Shown here piece by piece: positions 23,001-34,540 of a stretch of 64,000 bases of DNA. The notes below the pieces were generated by a model. It had not been told where the DNA came from. It did not search any database and saw nothing but the letters and a program-made list of their open reading frames with translations. Origin of the DNA: Toxorhynchites rutilus septentrionalis (taxonomy: Eukaryota; Arthropoda; Insecta; Diptera; Culicidae). Where the stretch lies: NCBI RefSeq assembly GCF_029784135.1, contig NC_073746.1, forward strand, positions 229,041,882-229,105,881. The letters run 5' to 3'. A program made the position numbers and the translations under genes. Position 1 is the first letter of the stretch. The number at the start of each line of letters is the position of its first letter.

Positions 23001-23719
23001 TGGCCTTACTCCATATTCAGACCTTGGCCCCAGATCACTTTTTCATTTTTTCTGATAGTCTCAGCTCTTTAGAGGTACTCCGTTCAGTGAGAACTAGATA
23101 TACGTCGTATTTCTTATCTGAAATCCATCAACTTTTAAGTGCTCTGATTACTAGTTCATTTAATATCACTTTCGTATGGATTCCGTCTCATTGTTCGATA
23201 CCTGGAAATGAGAAAGCAGATTTTCTTGCTAAGAAGGGCACTATGGAAGGAGACTTATTCTATAGGCCTATTACTTTCGATGAATATCTTCATTTTCCTC
23301 GTGAACGGGCACTTGTATCTTGGCAGTCAAGTTGGAATAGTAGTGATAAAGGCCGATGGCTATATTCTATCATTCCTAGGGTTTCTCTCAAACCATGGTT
23401 TAAAGGATATAATTTTTCTCGTGATTTTATACGGGTAGTGTGCAGTCTCATGTCTAACCATTATTCTTCGAATGCACATCTTTTTCGAATTAACATCAGT
23501 GATAGTAACCTATGCGTGTGTGGTATAGGATATCAGGATATTGATCATATTGTGTGGTTTTGTTCTCAGTATCAAAATGACAGGTTATCTTTAATAGAAA
23601 ATTTTCGCAATAAGGGAATGCCACCTAATTTTCCGATTCGCGACGTTCTGGCTACTCGTAATATCGATGCTATTTCTTTAATTTATGATTTTCTCAAATC
23701 CATACACTTTCAAATATGA
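20050..23719 (+). pseudogene. ORF2 (endonuclease, RT, RNase H) of the LOA/I element
   Basis: Starts at ATG 20050, overlapping the ORF1 stop by 8 nt. Endonuclease: LQWNCRSILPKLDSF, LSETWL, LGDFNSHGIGWGE and GSDHLPITIS. Reverse transcriptase: NTAPGSDRIKFNLLK, VIAILKPGKPASDYNSYRPI, GFRRGKGT, DIKGAFDSV, LPQGSCLSP and the catalytic QFADD near 22015. RNase H: FFTDGSSLNGSTGFGIF, AELAAIYMAL, FSDSLSSLEVL and IPSHCSIPGNEKADFLAK. A Cys/His region (CVCGIGYQDIDHIVWFC) follows. Two lesions: TAA at 20329-20331 and a 1-nt frameshift near 22570-22600, both outside catalytic motifs. Without them the ORF would span about 1220 codons. Confidence 0.85.
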
Positions 23720-24104
23720 ATATATATGTTTAGTTTTCCTTCATTGTTTTGATTTTTTTTAGTAGCGTTTCCTTTTCTCTATTTCAACTTTTTTCTTCAG
23801 AATTCGAAAAGTGAGCATATTTTCATCCCTTCCCTAGTCCCAAGGAGATAACTAGTTCCTAGGAGATGGTCATCTCTGCAACAAGAAGCTTAAACAAGAA
23901 GCCTATAATATTATCTTATTGTGAATTTTGTCATGATGTTTGTCCATATTGTAACATTTTTCGAAAAGATAATAGGGTTTTTATGCCTTTTTGAGAAAGA
24001 ACATTGGCATTGTTCTACTCAAAGAGGCTTTTCCCTATTCATAAACACGGCTCATTGTTACTTAATGTTGCTGAGCCATTTGAAAATAAATTTAGTACAA
24101 AAAA

Positions 24105-24640
24105 AAATTGTTAAGTAAGGGTCAGGATGCCATGTTTCAACTAATCACCTGAAGTAAAAATTTTCATGCAAAATTTGAACAATTTAAAACTGTTTTCAGG
24201 CCTGGTATCCTGATAGAGGATAATTTGCCTCCCTAAATGGATGGCACTACCAGACATCGACATTGTACATCTACCTTTTCGGATTATTCCACATTTCTAA
24301 TAAATAAAACATTAAAACCACTTAATGGTAGTGATTTCAATCTACATTCTACCTACCGTGAGAGCATGTTGTCATCAGGTAGAGCTTAAATTCCTCTCTC
24401 CACAGTGTTCGTTCACTTGTGGCAGTGTTTGTTCTCTGTATACGACATACTCTCTCCTACCCCAAAGACATGTTGGAAGCTGCATTTAATTTGAAGAGGG
24501 TCATTTAATTTTTTTTTCGTGTGTAAAGCTCAGGTCATTTTGAGATTAGGCACATCATTATGGCGATAGCGGCGCCCCCAACGTTCAGATATGCAAGCTA
24601 TTGACAGCGTTTTGTTGTTTGTGAACGTTTCTGCTTAGTC
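24105..24640. other. No recognised feature
   Basis: AT-rich spacer between the LOA/I element and the first GACGTAG-family copy of the central cluster. Confidence 0.35.
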
Positions 24641-24647
24641 TATTTTT

Positions 24648-25040
24648 GACGTAGGACTACGTTTTTAGTAAGGGTGCTAAAGCAGAACACAGGTCACGTT
24701 TTAATGAAATAATGTTAACGTTAATAACTATTTTCGCTATGAACAAATTTCGATGATTATGATGTAAATGTTTAAAAATTCCCTGATCCATAAACGGTTC
24801 AAACCACCGAGAATTGAAAGGATACATTTGTACTGTTCAGTTCATTTGTGTGCTTACCCACCCATATCATCAATAAGAAGCAACTTGTGCATCGGCGTGG
24901 TACAATATGCATATACCACTGTAAGTTAGGGACACCTCTCTCTATCTCTCTCTCTGTCTCTGTCTCTTTCTATCAAAACGACGTTTCGCGCGTTTCGACT
25001 GGACCTAGTAATGATAATAACCTATTCGTGTACTCGGGAA
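24648..25040 (+). mobile_element. GACGTAG-family fragment
   Basis: GACGTAGGACTACGT after a T5 tract, then AGTAAGGGTGCTAAAGCAGA as in the copies at 13333 and 44456. The 3' end is absent. A TCTC-rich microsatellite at 24930-24970 follows. Confidence 0.5.
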
Positions 25041-25806
25041 TTGACAATGGAAGAATACACGAATACTAACTCAGAAATGGGATAGATACGTTCTATGGAT
25101 GAATCGGGCGAAAACTCCGAAGAATGCGGAGAGCAAGAGAAATAGAAGAACATGTAGACAGATGGGGAGTCAGATGAATCCGTGGAATACATCGAAGTTC
25201 CGAAGTTTGAAGTGTTTCTGAAATGTGGAATAATGATGCTGGTGGAACAAATTTGTAATCGTTCGGTCACGAGCGACTTGAGTAAGAATATGAACTGAAT
25301 TGACATAAGGAAATACATAGCGACAAATAGCCAGCTCGTTTATTGTTCTCGCGAGGGTTTGAATGAATCATTAACACGTTGAGCCCGATTTTTTCTTTTA
25401 GCGCTTTCCATTCAGCGCGCGTCAAAGCGTTTGCACAATACAAGTGTCGGTCCCAATGCCCAAAGATATTTATTGTATAAATAGAAAATAGTCAGCAATT
25501 CAACTAGAAAGTAGTCACCTTTTTGTAAAACATCCGAAAACAAACCGTATATATTTTGACGTAGGACTACGTCTTTCATTTCTATACGGGGTGTAAAATC
25601 AAAGTTTCGAAAACGAAAGCGTTACGCCGGAGACCGAGATTTAGAACGTTAATAGCTCCTAAACAACTGAACGAAATGGTATGATAAACTATTTATTCGA
25701 AAGATAAAATGTCTACGTGTTATATACTTGTTACTTTTCCATCCAAAAACTTGTTTCAATAGCCTTAAAATTGCTTTCGAAACAGGCTATTGAAATCATC
25801 AATCGG

Positions 25807-25841
25807 TATATAAGCGAGCGCCGCTCGTAAACCCACTCAGT
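25807..25841 (+). promoter_or_regulatory. TATA box plus arthropod initiator, conserved in two copies
   Basis: TATATAAG at 25807 and TCAGT with its A at 25839, a 32-nt spacing ideal for a TATA/Inr core promoter. The same arrangement with the same spacing is at 43741-43775. GC-rich GAGCGCCGCTC lies between them. It probably derives from a captured histone-type promoter, but the gene it once drove is not identifiable downstream. Confidence 0.55.
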
Positions 25842-26090
25842 TCTAATTGAACAGCGAAGCGAGCATGTTGTCGCTGTTGTGGTGAAGCTAACTTCGTTTA
25901 TCACGAAAGCGCTGATGAACGGTGTCACCAAGAGCCTGTGTGTGCACTTTAGGCCAGAAGGGAATCCATCAGGAGGAGAGTGATGCCACGGTTCCGCTTG
26001 AAACATCGGAGCAGCCGCCACACACACATACACGCGCGGAACCCTCGTTGCTACCATCGTTGCTGAAAAATAATCTACCAGTTTCCCTGG

Positions 26091-26197
26091 GAATTGAAAA
26101 ATACATTCATGCGAAAGAGTTTATTTTGATGTTTTCTATCCACACAACACTGCAACCAAATACATTTGGTTTTGTGATTTTTCAATCAATCGCAATT
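26091..26197 (+). repeat. ~110-bp hairpin repeat (ATTGAAAAAT ends), one of six copies
   Basis: Begins GAATTGAAAAATACATTC and ends GATTTTTCAATCAATCGCAA, so the ends are inverted. Further copies are near 27429, 27630, 34047, 44055 and 44250, with a 5' remnant-free piece at 58335. In E and F two copies lie in tandem with a period of roughly 190-200 bp, each preceded by AATAATCTGCCAGTTCC. Confidence 0.6.
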
Positions 26198-26522
26198 GAC
26201 AGGACGAGAAATGGGTGTTGTGAGAAAGGATTAGCGAACGCAATAACGACAAACGGGAGAAAGAGATGGTTGGAGGTTGAAGGAAATTGGCAGAAAACAT
26301 CTTCATTTTATCTTTCGAATAATGTGATTCATACCACTTCGTTTTGCCAGAAAGAGATTATTAATGCTCAAAGGAGGAATCGAGTCCTCCGAGGAAATTA
26401 CCCAGCGCAAATTAGAGTCGACTATCTATTGCGGCATTCGTACACAAATAATTTTATAATGCAGTTTCATCGAAGTTATTTCTTCGATATAGGAAAACAT
26501 TCACTACACCACACCACTACAC

Positions 26523-26913
26523 GAGCTAACTGCTTGGTCCCTCAACAAACAAGTCCTCACGGTGCGAGAGTAGAGTAAGAAATGAACGAAAGCAAAGGAA
26601 GCGTGATATTATAAACCATAAAAGTATAAAATGTAGACCCCATCCTCCTTATCTTTTTCTTCTTTCTTTGTTTTTAAGAGGCTTTAAACTTTGCAGTTCA
26701 TTCGCCTCTAACACCCTCCTTATTATATAAACTTACTGTATACTTAATTCGATGTTATTCGTTTCTCCCTCAGGGTAAGCGAATATAATAAGGGTGGGGT
26801 TTACATTTTATACTTTTATGGTTTATAACATCACGCTTCCTTTGCTTTCGTTCATTTATTGCTACAATCGCACCGTGAGGACTTGTTTGTTGAGGGACCA
26901 AGCAGTTAGCTCG
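26523..26913. repeat. Large imperfect palindrome, arms ~125 bp
   Basis: Left arm 26523-26650 (CGAGCTAACTGCTTGGTCCC onward) and right arm about 26795-26913 (ending GGGACCAAGCAGTTAGCTCG) are inverted copies. The spacer of about 145 bp contains the AGAGGCTTTAAAC hairpin unit. The right arm abuts the H3 pseudogene. Confidence 0.75.
26655..26708 (-). repeat. Mini retro-tail: hairpin with (AAAG)n tail
   Basis: On the minus strand AGAGGCGAATGAACTGCAAA..TTTAAAGCCTCT is followed by an AAAG-type tail. It is the same unit as the 56-bp insertion at 49380. Confidence 0.5.
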
Positions 26914-27262
26914 TTAGTCTTTCGGTGGTAAGGCACCACGAAAGCAGGTCGGATAAGCGCACCAGTCGCAGGAAGTGTGTTAAAAAGCCACATCGCTATC
27001 GACCAGGAACTTTGCGTGAAATTCGTCGCTATCAGAAGTCTACCGAATTGCTGATCCGCAAGCTAGCTTTGCAGCATTTGGTTCGTGGAATTGCTTAGGA
27101 CTTCAAAACCGACCTGCGCTTCAAAAGTTCCGCGGTTATGACGCTGCAGGAAGCCTATTCGAAGATACTAATTTGTGTGCTATCCACGCAAAACGCATCA
27201 CATCATGCCCAAGGACATTCAGCTGGCCTGTCGAATCCAAGGAGAGCGTGCTATATTAACTT
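26912..27262 (+). pseudogene. Histone H3 pseudogene
   Basis: Starts at about H3 residue 8 ([15 protein letters not shown], parent [12 protein letters not shown]) and, with shifts of frame, follows H3 to its C-terminus: [80 protein letters not shown]3 is a nucleosome core protein whose genes are intronless and expressed in S phase. This copy lacks the first residues, has an early frameshift, a stop at RGIA-stop-DF, a short deletion after QEA and a mutated terminal stop (GERA runs on to ILT-stop). The spacing to a histone stem-loop 15 nt on is gene-like. It sits inside composite E and is therefore a captured copy, not part of a histone cluster. Confidence 0.9.
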
Positions 27263-27276
27263 AGCATATAATCAAC

Positions 27277-27292
27277 GGCCCTTTTCAGGGCT
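27277..27292 (+). terminator. Histone mRNA 3' stem-loop (H3 pseudogene)
   Basis: GGCCCTTTTCAGGGCT folds as a 6-bp stem (one G-U) with loop TTTC, the SLBP/U7 processing signal of replication-dependent histone mRNAs. It lies in sense, shortly downstream of the H3 reading frame. Confidence 0.88.
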
Positions 27293-27842
27293 CCAAATTT
27301 GATGGATTAGAGTTCAGAAAAGTTTTTTACAGGCCAAACTGAAATGAGTATATTCGTTTGGATGCCATTCAGCACCGAGAAAATTCCGGAAAGATCTAAT
27401 CGTTGCTGAAAAATAATCTGCCAGTTCCCTGGGAATTGAAAATAACATTCATGCGAAAGAGTTTATTTTAATGTTTTCTATCCATGTAACACTGTGACCA
27501 AATATTTTTCAATCAAGTGTTATTAACAGGTGGTTATTGAGTTAGCATTAACCACTGGTGGGCTTCGAGTATCGAGGAAATTCGGGAAAGAACTAATCGT
27601 TGCGAAAAATACTCCGTCAGTTCCCCTGGGAATTGAAAAATACATTGATGCGAAAGAGTTTATTCTAATGTTTTCTATCCACATAACACTGCAACCAAAT
27701 ACATTTGGTTTTGTGATTTTTCAATGAATCGGAATTACCAGGAAAGCTTCTGAAAATTATTCTTCCCCATCAGTAGAAAATTTTCATATCCAATATTGTA
27801 TTTGCGCTCAACGGAAAATGTTCCGTATCGCGAAGTTATATA

Positions 27843-27900
27843 ATTCTTTCTTTCTTTGTTTTTAAGGGGCTTTAAACTTGGAAGTTCATTCGCCTCTAGC
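27843..27900 (-). repeat. Mini retro-tail hairpin unit
   Basis: Variant of the AGAGGCGAATGAAC...GCCTC hairpin with an (AAAG)n tail on the minus strand; see 49380-49435. Confidence 0.45.
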
Positions 27901-28731
27901 CCAGTGAAGAGCCACAATAAAACCAGCCCAGAGGGGACTGGCGAAAGGGAAACCAAAAAATCACTCATCAAATCTGTCCGCTCGACTTTTGGTTAAAGAA
28001 GAAGGTAGGAAGGGATCCTATGCTTCATAAGATATTTAATATATACTGTAAAGAAAAGTAAATATTTACTGATCCGAGGACCGAAGCAGTGACGAAGCAC
28101 AAGTGACCTAGACTCCAAGTGCAGGGCGTGTTCCAAAAACAAAAAAAACACAAAAAAGGCCTTTCTCAGGAGGATGGGAAGGAAAGGAGTGGAAGGGGGT
28201 TGGAGTGGTTTGGAAAGGAAAGAGGGGAGGAGTGGGGTGTGGGGTGGGGTGAAATGAAATGAAATACAGTTTGAATAGATAATAAAATATAGTGGTTTTG
28301 AATTTAATTGTATATAGTACAGCTGAAAAATGGATAGGTTTATTTGATGTATTTGTCCTTATTGGTGAGTGTGGCTGTAAAGTTAGGAAATCAGTTAAGT
28401 AATGTAATAAATGGAATATAGATGTGAGAATATGTATTAATAGATGCGTGTATATATATGTATGTAGGTACATACATGTATATACACACATGAACACGCA
28501 TACATGACCGTGAAGGGGCTAACTGTAATAAATAAACAATTTCAAAAGTATTTAATGTTTCGATTTAGATTTTACCAAAGAAGTCGGTTTCTTTCAGAAA
28601 CGCAATTAGATTGGTTTCTTGGGTCTCGTCTCTACTGAGGATATCTCGGAGACTCTGACCTATATTGTGTCAGCCTCGAGCATCTTTGGTATGTTGGCAT
28701 TCTAATAGAAGATGGCTAACGGAAACGAGTG

Positions 28732-31710
28732 CTACGTTGCAAGCACATTGGGGTTTTTCGGCTCTGTAGAATAATTTTTGATTTTATGAAGATGAGTGGG
28801 ACGGCTTTTTATCCAGCTTATGTCCGAACTTTCACGGACTTGCTGTTTTACCCAGCGGACAATGTCAGATGGAGGACAGGGCATGTCTGGGGGTTCCATT
28901 TTGCTGCCCTTGCCGGCCAATATGTCGGCGGCTGTGTTTTCGCGGATTCCTGAGTGACCGGGAACCCAGCAGAAGGAATTGTTTTTTCTGAAGCAGCCTC
29001 TTCTGTTTGTATTAAGAAGGTCATGGAGACAGCTAGCTAAGACGAAAAATATTGTGGTAGGAAGGAAATCATGGGTGCATTCTTGGGTAGCTATTAAGAG
29101 AGCGAAAGCTTCCGCACTGAAGATGGAGCATTGCGGTGGAAGAGAAAAGCTACCTATGTATCTACTCTCAAAAATTCCACATCCAATTCCATCGGCATTG
29201 ACTGAACCATCTGTATATACCTGGTGATTGATTTGAAAATTGGATGCAATGAGGTTATTGAAGCAAGCTTTGATTTTTGGAGAAGGGTCTCCCGCTCGGA
29301 CAGCCTTGAGAAGATCAAGGTTAATGTTCGGCGGTTTGACGTTCCAATTTCTTCCCGTAGCAGATGGCCGTTCACAAATATTGGGGAGGTCTTTGTTTGT
29401 GAGGTTGTTGAATAATGTTTTGGCCCTGCGTATTAGTGGGACATTGTGGTCACTGTCGGGAGGTGACAAGTGACGGATGGCTTTATTTGTGATGGCTTTT
29501 GTCGCCAGGTGTTTGAGGGGAAGTTGACCACTTTCAGTCATTACGGCAAGAGTGGGGCTAGTGGGAAAAGCTCCGATTGCAATCCTGATTGCTTTATTGT
29601 AAACTGGTTGAATGGTGTTTAACACACCGTCCCCTCCGCGGCTGAAGGTGCCTATTCCGTATACGATTTTTGGGACCAACCAAACGTTTACAATATTCAG
29701 CAGTGTCTTTCTGTGACCAGAGGCTAGGTTGCCTGCAATAGCCTTGATGATGTTCATTCTGGTGGCTATTTTGTTCTTTTGGTGAATGTGGTAAGAAGTT
29801 GAGTTTCTTATCAAAAGTAACTCCTAGTATTTTCAATGTCCTCGTAGTGGGGATCGGGATTTTGTTAAGTTGAAGATAGGTTCTCCTACTGAGATGTTTT
29901 CCTATGTAGATGTGCTTGGATTTCTCCGGGGAAATTTTAAAACCTGTTTTTAGAGCCCAGTTTTGGATGGAGTCTAAGGTTTTTTGAAGCCTCTTTCTCT
30001 GATTTAAGCCTAGGCAGCTCGTAGAGATAAGAGTCATGTCATCTGCATAGACTATGATCTTTATGTGATCGGGAATTAGTTCGAAGATGGATTGCATAGC
30101 AATGTTGAAAAGGGTAGGTGAAAGTGCTGAGCCTTGGGGGAAACCGTTTTCAGGGATTTTTAAAGAAGACCTATGGTTGTTGATGATGGTTTTGAAAGAC
30201 CTGTTTTCAAGGAAACTTTTTATGAAGAGGCCTAACCTCCCACGAGTCCCCCAGTTGAAAAGGCTTTTCAGCACTGGGTGTCTCCATGCCCGATCGAAGG
30301 CCTTGGATAGGTCAAGTGAAACGATATCTATGTTCTGTAATTTTTCAGTTGCGTCGTCTAGGATTTTTTCGATTGCTACGAGGCACCTCTTCTGTACCTT
30401 TTCCCGGGCGGAATGCGAATTGTCTGGAATCAATCAGCTTATTTGACTCTAGAAAGGTCGTTAAGGGTCGATTTATTAATTTTCCCATGACTTTCCCAAC
30501 ACAACTTAGAAGAGTGATGGGGCGGAAATTGTCGAGAAGATGATTGTTCATGTCTGGTTTCGGGATACAGATCATTAAACCCTCTTTCCAGCAACTGGGG
30601 AGGGTTCCACTGTCCCAGACTTTGTTGAGGAGCTTCTGAAGTGCTTTTTCCCGAGATGGGGTAGTTTCTTTAGCATCGGGTAGCTGATGTCATCGGGTCC
30701 GGTGGATCCTTGTTTGACTTTGTTCAGTACCCAATCGAGCTCTTTGAGGGAGAGGTTTTTGTTGAAGTCAAATTCCACATCGGTATGAAAATCGATGGGA
30801 ATTTTTTCGCATTCCGTTTTGTGGGTTTGAAAGGTTTGGTCGTAATTTTGATTGGAGGAGGCAGATGCAAAGAATTCTCCGAACGCCTCGGTGATGATTT
30901 TCCGGTCATTGGTGTATTGACCGTTAATAAGAAGATTATACTCTTTGCTTATTTTCTTGCCATGAAGCCTACCAATCTTACTCCATAACTCCTTTGACGA
31001 CGTGTTAGGGTTAATTTCGCTGACGAATTTAGCTCAACTATTGTGTTTGGCCGAATTAATGGCAATTCGAGCTTCGTTGCGAGCCCTTTGGAACTCTGTG
31101 AGCAGAGTGGGCTTATGGGGGTTATCCGGATGGGCCTTTCTTAATTTGCGTAAGGCCTTACGTCGACCTTTGATGTTGGCCGTTGTTTAGAAGGAGTAGG
31201 AAATGGTCGGAGATGAAATCTTCGATTATAGATCCTTTTTGATCGAGGTATGCGCCTCCTCAGGCGTATGAGTGGGCGTTGAAATCACCCATAAGCATGA
31301 TTGGGGCGGTAAGTTGGCTAAACAGATGGTCCAGCTGGCCGCGAAGAATAGCCGGGTCAGAATTTGGAGTAATGTAGATGCTGACAACTGTGATTGGAAA
31401 GGGGTGTTTAATGCGCACTACCACTGCCTGAAGGTCGGTGGTAATGGGGAGAAGATCATGTGGAGTGCTATCCTTGATTGCGTTTGCAACTCCGTGCTTT
31501 GAGGGGTTGAGACCCTCTTTGAAGTATGTGATGTACTTTGAATAAAATTTTTATCGAAGTTGTTTGGAGTCATAGTTTCATGAAGGGCTATGACTGTGGG
31601 ATTAGAGTTCGAAATAAGCATTTTCAATTCTAGAATATTTTGTCGGATACTTCTGATGTTCCATTGTATCCCGAATTTCTGTGTTGGAGTGAATGTGTTG
31701 GTGTTTTTAA
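28732..31710 (-). pseudogene. ORF2 of I-like copy 1 (EN deleted, RT, RNase H)
   Basis: Reads right to left. Endonuclease start (ALHETMTPNNFDKNF) is followed by a stop (TGA in the context HSYA-stop-GGAY) and a deletion of most of EN. RT: FRPITLLSCVGKVMGK, FAFRPGKGTEE, then a frameshift into LDLSKAFDRAW, FPQGSALSPTLFN and the catalytic VYADDMTLIS near 30050. A second frameshift near 29795 leads to the thumb. RNase H: VYTDGSVNADGIGCGIF, FSAEAFALL and FCWVPGHSGIRENTAAD. The TGA and both frameshifts are also present in copy 2. The enzyme could not be made. Confidence 0.82.
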
Positions 31711-31712
31711 CT

Positions 31713-33173
31713 TCAATTTCTAAGTCTTAATTGTGTGAATGCTTGAACTATCCAAAGAGGATTAGTTCGATGGTCCTTTACCTTTGGAAAGAGAAGCTTT
31801 CTTCGAGGTATTGATGTCGTTCTTGTTTGGTGTAGAGGTATTTGGAGAGTTTGTTGTGTGTGTGTTGTTTTTTGTGGAATGTGCCTTGTTGTTGTTGTTT
31901 TTTGTTTGATGTGTGTTGTTGTTGGTGTTGTTGTTTCTTGTTGGTGTTGTAAAGTTGTTATTTGTTGGTGGTGTAGTTCTTTGTTGGTTTTTTGTTCTTT
32001 TCTTGTCTTTGTTAGTTTGGGTTTCATCTTCAGATTTTGGATCTGAATCTGAGGATGAACCTTTCGAAATTTTTCATTTGTTTTTTTTTTCGGGCCTTCA
32101 GAGGTATCCATAGAAATTACCGATTCACTATCGGATTCGGTTGTTGAACTTTCAGTAGACGATTCTGTCATGGTTGTGTCTATGATTGAGGGGGTGCTTT
32201 CGCGACTAGAAGCGGCCGAAACGGCCGAGGCGCAGCTGCATTTGCACGTGCAGCCAGCTACTGGTTCCCGAATGTTGAGCCTGTCTTGCAAGACGCTTGA
32301 AAAAGTTGGACCATTTTGGGTGTTGGAAATGATTTTTGCTTCTTTGTAAGAAATACCACGATCGATTCTTATTTTTGTGATTTCATTTTCTTTTAGCCAT
32401 ACGGGGCACTTCCTGCTGGAAGAGGAGTGGTTCCCTTGGCAATTAATGCATAGTGCTGGGGTATTACACAATTTAAAATTGAAATCTTTGGGGTGTTCTT
32501 TGCTGCAATTTCTGCAAAGCGGATTCTCACGCTTGCATCTTTTGCTGGTGTGTCCGAAATTAAAACATTTGAAGCACTGCATTGGATTCGGATAGTAATT
32601 CCGAGTCCCAGCGCGAATGAAACCGATATAAATGAATTCGGGAACAACGGTTCCACGAAGCGTTATGATCAGTGTAGCTGTGGGGATAATCTCTTCTCCT
32701 TCCTTTCTGGTGATTCGCTTGACATCGATCACTTTCTGATCGAAAAGCTCTTTCAGCAATTCGGTTTCGGTTATATTGATCACGTCTCTGCATGTAACCA
32801 CGCATTTGCGTTGGTTTAAGGTGGGGTGGAAGATAATCTCTACAGGTGTGTTGTCAATGAGTTTATTAATTTGGAGAAGCTTACCTACTGATTCCTCGTC
32901 CCTGGTGGTAAGAATATATTGAAGGTTCTTTTTTTCGTCTCTCTGTGGTTTGGCACTGTTGAAGTTTTTGAAGTTTTTGATTGCCGACGTTATAGTCTTG
33001 CTGACTACGAAGGGGTTGGATGGGAGAGCCTTGTCTCCTGTAGCCCTCAAGAGCAGTATCTGCAGGTTGCTATTCGATGGGTCCGCCCAAAGTGGAGCGG
33101 TCGCTTCGGTTGGCTTACCTTCATAGAGGTTTGTAGCCCGGCCTCTCGGAGGCCCTGAGCTACTGGAAGCTAT
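31713..33173 (-). pseudogene. ORF1 (gag-like) of I-like copy 1, start codon lost
   Basis: An open frame of 486 codons. The position matching the ATG of copy 2 (ASSSSGPPRGRATNLYEG) is ATA at 33173-33171, so the natural start is gone; the first internal Met is at 33050. Domains: an N-terminal region, then an RNA-recognition-like segment, then zinc knuckles CFKCFNFGHTSKRC, CRNCSKEHPKDFNFKLC and CINCQGNHSSSSRKC (near 32580-32410), and a Thr/Gln-rich tail. In copy 2 a 1-nt loss in a T run at 32081-type position shifts the tail, while here it is open. Confidence 0.8.
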
Positions 33174-33599
33174 GTTGATTGTCGGCTACACCTTAGGTAT
33201 AGCCGGAGAAAAAAATTTTCTTTTGCAGAGCACTTTATGATTCAATATTGGGCTAATCACTTGCGGATATGTACCAAGAAATTCGCACTATGTTTTTAAA
33301 GCACTTATTATAACCACCAATGTGCTCGAAAGAATGCGAGCGATTCACTATAAAATTTTCGTTTTAGAATTTTTCTTCACATAACCGTCAGTATGCGGAT
33401 ATATTTTAAAATATTATTAATAATTATCACTACCAAAAACTAGTCACTATCACACAGCTTATGCCTTTCGAACGGCTTCCGCCGATCCAGAAAGAGGCGT
33501 GATGCCGAAATAGCGCGCGCTTTTTCCGGCGAACCGGTGAGCACCGCCACCGCAGTGAACGTTTGCTGATGTCCTCTTCTGCTATCCTCGGGTTGCGAT

Positions 33600-34540
33600 G
33601 CTGAAAATCAAGGTGTATTTAGGACTAATCAAGCCTTCAGAAAGGCTGCTCTAAGCATTTGATTAGTTGTGCGAGAAAACTCTTATTTTTCCGTACTCTT
33701 TTACAAGGGCGCTAAAAACACGTCCGAATCGGTTGAATGTCAGTAGCACCTTGTTATATAATTTTCAATCGATTGCTCAGTCGCTGAAAGTTTCAAACTC
33801 AGAGAGTTCATTCCCCTCTAGTTTGCCTTCCAAATTGCCATCGTAAACCACGCCTTCTCTCGATTCAATCACGTACAAAAAGCATACTTAAGCGATATTC
33901 TGGTGGTGAAACGCATTCATTTTTCGTGAGAACAACGACAAGACAACATCGTTACTGAACGAGCTGAATGAGCTGGACGAGCTGAACGGCGAGGGATCGA
34001 GGGATTCATTACCTGGCCTGACTTGACCTGAAACGCATTCATTTATTCCCTTAGAATTGAAAACTACATTCAAGCGAAAAAGTTTATTATGTTTTCTATC
34101 CATATAATACTGCGACCAAATACATTTGGTTTTGTGATTTTTCAATCAAGTGCGATCAACGTTAGACCACGTCTTTCGGCAATTTATTAGAGGTGCAATG
34201 AATCACAAGAAGGAATTCCCGTTCTACGCGCACTGGTAAACGATGTTTGCTCAACAATTTCTCAAACGAGAAATGGGTGTTGTGAGAAAGGATGAGCGTA
34301 CGCAAATAATATATAGATTGATTTGATGCAGCGGTTATTTTGTCTATTGAAAATATACAAATTATATCACAATACAAGTAATGTATTATGTATTATACAA
34401 CTTTCGTGTGATTGCTTTTTTTTGCTGAATATTGTGCCTACAACGTAACGCTCTCGTTTTCGAAGTCCCCTAGATATTCATTTATTCATTCATTCAGAAT
34501 TCATTCAGAAGCAACTAAAAACAAATGGTCACTAAATCAA
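33600..34540 (+). other. Right flank of the retrotransposon inside composite E
   Basis: Shared with 54430-54760 to the right of copy 2, up to about 33935. It contains an AAGCCTTCAGAAAGGCT hairpin, a remnant of the mini-tail unit and an ACATCGTT..GAACGGCGAGGGATCG block also seen at 13690 and 38890. The two retrotransposon copies therefore share the same insertion junction or 5' leader. Confidence 0.5.

Larger units (their letters stand above)
18545..24104 (+). mobile_element. Near full-length LOA/I-group non-LTR retrotransposon
   Basis: 5560 bp flanked by the perfect 12-bp repeat AAATTGTTAAGT (18533-18544 and 24105-24116; the right copy overlaps the poly(A) end). It has a 5' leader, ORF1 with zinc knuckles, ORF2 with endonuclease, RT and RNase H, and a 3' UTR with AATAAA at 24085 and an A tract. 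Both ORFs are intact except for one frameshift in ORF1, and one stop and one frameshift in ORF2, so the insertion is fairly young. The presence of RNase H and the ORF1 type place it in the I/LOA group rather than Jockey; the exact clade needs a tree. Confidence 0.85.
28253..33600 (-). mobile_element. I-like non-LTR retrotransposon, copy 1
   Basis: Minus-strand element whose 3' end (left) shows TTTCATTTCA repeats at 28253 and whose 5' part lies near 33600 (boundary approximate). It has two ORFs: gag-like with zinc knuckles, and EN-RT-RNase H. It is closely similar to copy 2 (45203-54430). Copy 1 has lost about 360 bp of the endonuclease region (junction near 31180, present in copy 2 at 51657-52015) and about 90 bp near 28772. 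It is inserted in composite E. Confidence 0.85.

Noticed and set aside
24930..24970. TCTC microsatellite as a regulatory GAGA site cluster
   Set aside because: A simple repeat without a neighbouring promoter; no support for a regulatory role.
25922..26578. A 218-codon plus-strand open frame as a host gene
   Set aside because: It runs across the hairpin repeat and into the palindrome of composite E, has no recognised domain, and the related copy in F does not keep the frame.
31858..32113. Cys/Val-rich plus-strand open frames (and the twin at 52696-52984)
   Set aside because: They are the antisense of the Thr/Gln-rich tail of the retrotransposon ORF1.
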